Shown piece after piece: positions 5,521 to 6,073 of a DNA stretch of 6,073 nt (position 1 is the stretch's first letter; each line of letters opens with the position of its first letter). A program made the position numbers and the translations under genes. Origin of the DNA: Acidobacteriaceae bacterium (GTDB taxonomy: Bacteria; Acidobacteriota; Terriglobia; Terriglobales; Acidobacteriaceae); assembly GCA_003135495.1 (NCBI GenBank), contig PLBX01000522.1, positions 1,286 through 7,358 of the forward strand. The letters run 5' to 3'. The notes beneath the pieces are model-generated. The model ran no database searches and was not told the origin of the DNA. It saw nothing but the letters and a program-made list of their open reading frames with translations.

Positions 5521-5524
5521 TGTC

Positions 5525-5554
5525 GCGTCCAACAAATAAAATCAATGCGTCCAA
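5525..5554. repeat. Two direct copies of GCGTCCAA at 22-bp spacing
   Basis: GCGTCCAA occurs at 5525-5532 and 5547-5554, separated by 14 mostly A/T bases. The spacing is about two helical turns and the pair lies directly upstream (minus direction) of the two-hairpin structure, so it could be a regulator site. Eight-base matches can also occur by chance. Confidence 0.4.
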
Positions 5555-5736
5555 TCAGCGGGAATAGTATGGCGCGAATCGTGATGAAGAATGTGTTGAA
5601 GAAGTACTGAAGACAGGTGCAACTCGCGTTAGCCCGATGCAGCCTAATGTTCTTTCCCAGCCATTGAAGTGATTTTCTAGCCGTTTCAAATCCGTGGGTT
5701 TGCAAAATGTTCACCGGATACGAGAACATAATTGGT

Positions 5737-5763
5737 TTGCAACCATCTCACAGGTCCTATAAG
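5737..5763 (+). promoter_or_regulatory. Candidate promoter of the inositol-3-phosphate synthase gene
   Basis: TATAAG (5758-5763) is a good -10 match; TTGCAA (5737-5742) is a possible -35 with a short 15-bp spacer (16 if read as TTTGCA). The predicted start lies about 7 nt before the ATG at 5778, leaving almost no leader. AAGGA (5761-5765) is the only Shine-Dalgarno-like sequence and overlaps the -10, so both cannot be used from this promoter. Confidence 0.35.
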
Positions 5764-5777
5764 GAAGCAGCCTAAAT

Positions 5778-6073
5778 ATGGCGAAGGTAAAAAAGTCCGC
5801 CGCCGCAAAAGCAAAAACGAAAACAGCGAACAAAGCGGCGAGCGTCGAGTTCAAATCCAGCGAACGAAAATCTTCTTCCAGTAATTCAAATAGCGCCGTT
5901 GACCACGACGGTGTAATCGAGCCCGCGAAGGGAAAACTCGGGGTAATGATCCCCGGAATGGGCGCGGTCGCCACCACCTTTGTTGCGGGCGTGGAAGCGG
6001 TGCGCAAGGGAATCGCACATCCCATTGGCTCGCTCACGCAGATGGGAACCATCCGCCTAGGTAAGCGCACCGA
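5778..6073 (+). CDS. ino1: Inositol-3-phosphate synthase, N-terminal part (cut by window edge)
   Basis: This enzyme converts glucose-6-phosphate to 1D-myo-inositol-3-phosphate using NAD+, the entry step for inositol lipids and related compounds. Ninety-eight codons are visible. From residue 53 the sequence KLGVMIPGMGAVATTFVAGVEAVRKG carries the glycine-rich Rossmann NAD-binding motif, followed by HPIGSLTQMGTIRLGKRT, a strongly characteristic segment of the family as found in Bacteroidetes and Acidobacteria. Residues 1-50 form a Lys/Ala/Ser-rich, low-complexity extension that looks disordered and is not needed for the fold. The ATG at 5778 is the first in frame and has only a weak, distant AAGGA; a later start is possible but would have to lie close to the Rossmann strand. 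The remainder, including the catalytic domain, lies beyond the window. Confidence 0.87.
   Translation, partial: MAKVKKSAAAKAKTKTANKAASVEFKSSERKSSSSNSNSAVDHDGVIEPAKGKLGVMIPGMGAVATTFVAGVEAVRKGIAHPIGSLTQMGTIRLGKRT

Larger units (their letters stand above)
5334..5777. other. 444-bp intergenic region between divergent genes, without a credible gene
   Basis: It contains the ribosome-binding site of the exported-protein gene (AGGAG at 5339-5343, minus), the two-hairpin structure at 5464-5520, the GCGTCCAA repeats at 5525-5554, a 9-bp repeat GGTTTGCAA at 5697-5705 and 5734-5742, and a candidate promoter for the inositol synthase gene. The one open frame longer than 100 codons (minus, 5415-5729) has no recognisable domain, no ribosome-binding site and an improbable composition. 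No tRNA or known riboswitch is apparent. Confidence 0.7.

Noticed and set aside
5569..5610. Thirteen-codon plus-strand frame MARIVMKNVLKKY
   Set aside because: It has no clear ribosome-binding site or promoter, and frames this short are expected by chance.
5415..5729. Minus-strand open frame of about 104 codons
   Set aside because: It runs through the two-hairpin structure and has no ribosome-binding site, no domain and an unconvincing residue mix.

Overview
The window looks like a chromosomal segment of an Acidobacteriota genome, probably a Terriglobia relative of the Koribacter type. The reasons are moderate G+C, NrdR and inositol-3-phosphate synthase sequences of the type seen in that phylum, small secreted proteins of lineage-restricted appearance, a stand-alone GAF-ANTAR regulator, and two kinds of palindromic intergenic repeat. 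This assignment is inference from sequence style; no database was searched.

Layout. Positions 1-3334 read leftward: a HAD-superfamily Cof-type phosphatase (2411-3334), a lytic transglycosylase 16 bp behind it (1534-2394), a multi-pass flippase-like membrane protein (238-1308), and the 5' end of nrdR (1-143, cut by the window edge). A palindromic repeat element and an A-rich tract separate the transglycosylase from the flippase gene. A divergent intergenic region (3335-3522) holds three 21-bp tandem repeats and a strong 10-bp palindrome. Rightward from it come a small exported protein of unknown function (3523-3960) and a GAF-ANTAR RNA-binding antiterminator (4102-4827). Facing these is a small exported protein (4944-5333) ending in a clear intrinsic terminator. 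A gene-poor stretch (5334-5777) carries a compact two-hairpin structure, short direct repeats and a candidate promoter. The window ends inside a rightward inositol-3-phosphate synthase gene (5778 onward).

How it may work together. The left half is mostly envelope biology: peptidoglycan cleavage, membrane lipid or glycan-carrier handling, and a general phosphatase. The right half contains an RNA-binding regulator. The most interesting possibility is that the two-hairpin leader upstream of the exported-protein gene 4944-5333 is an RNA target of the neighbouring ANTAR protein. On the minus strand one hairpin can be drawn with a hexaloop carrying A at position 1 and G at position 4, and the second hairpin is followed by a T-rich tail as in an attenuator. 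The match is incomplete because the second loop lacks A1, so this is a hypothesis.
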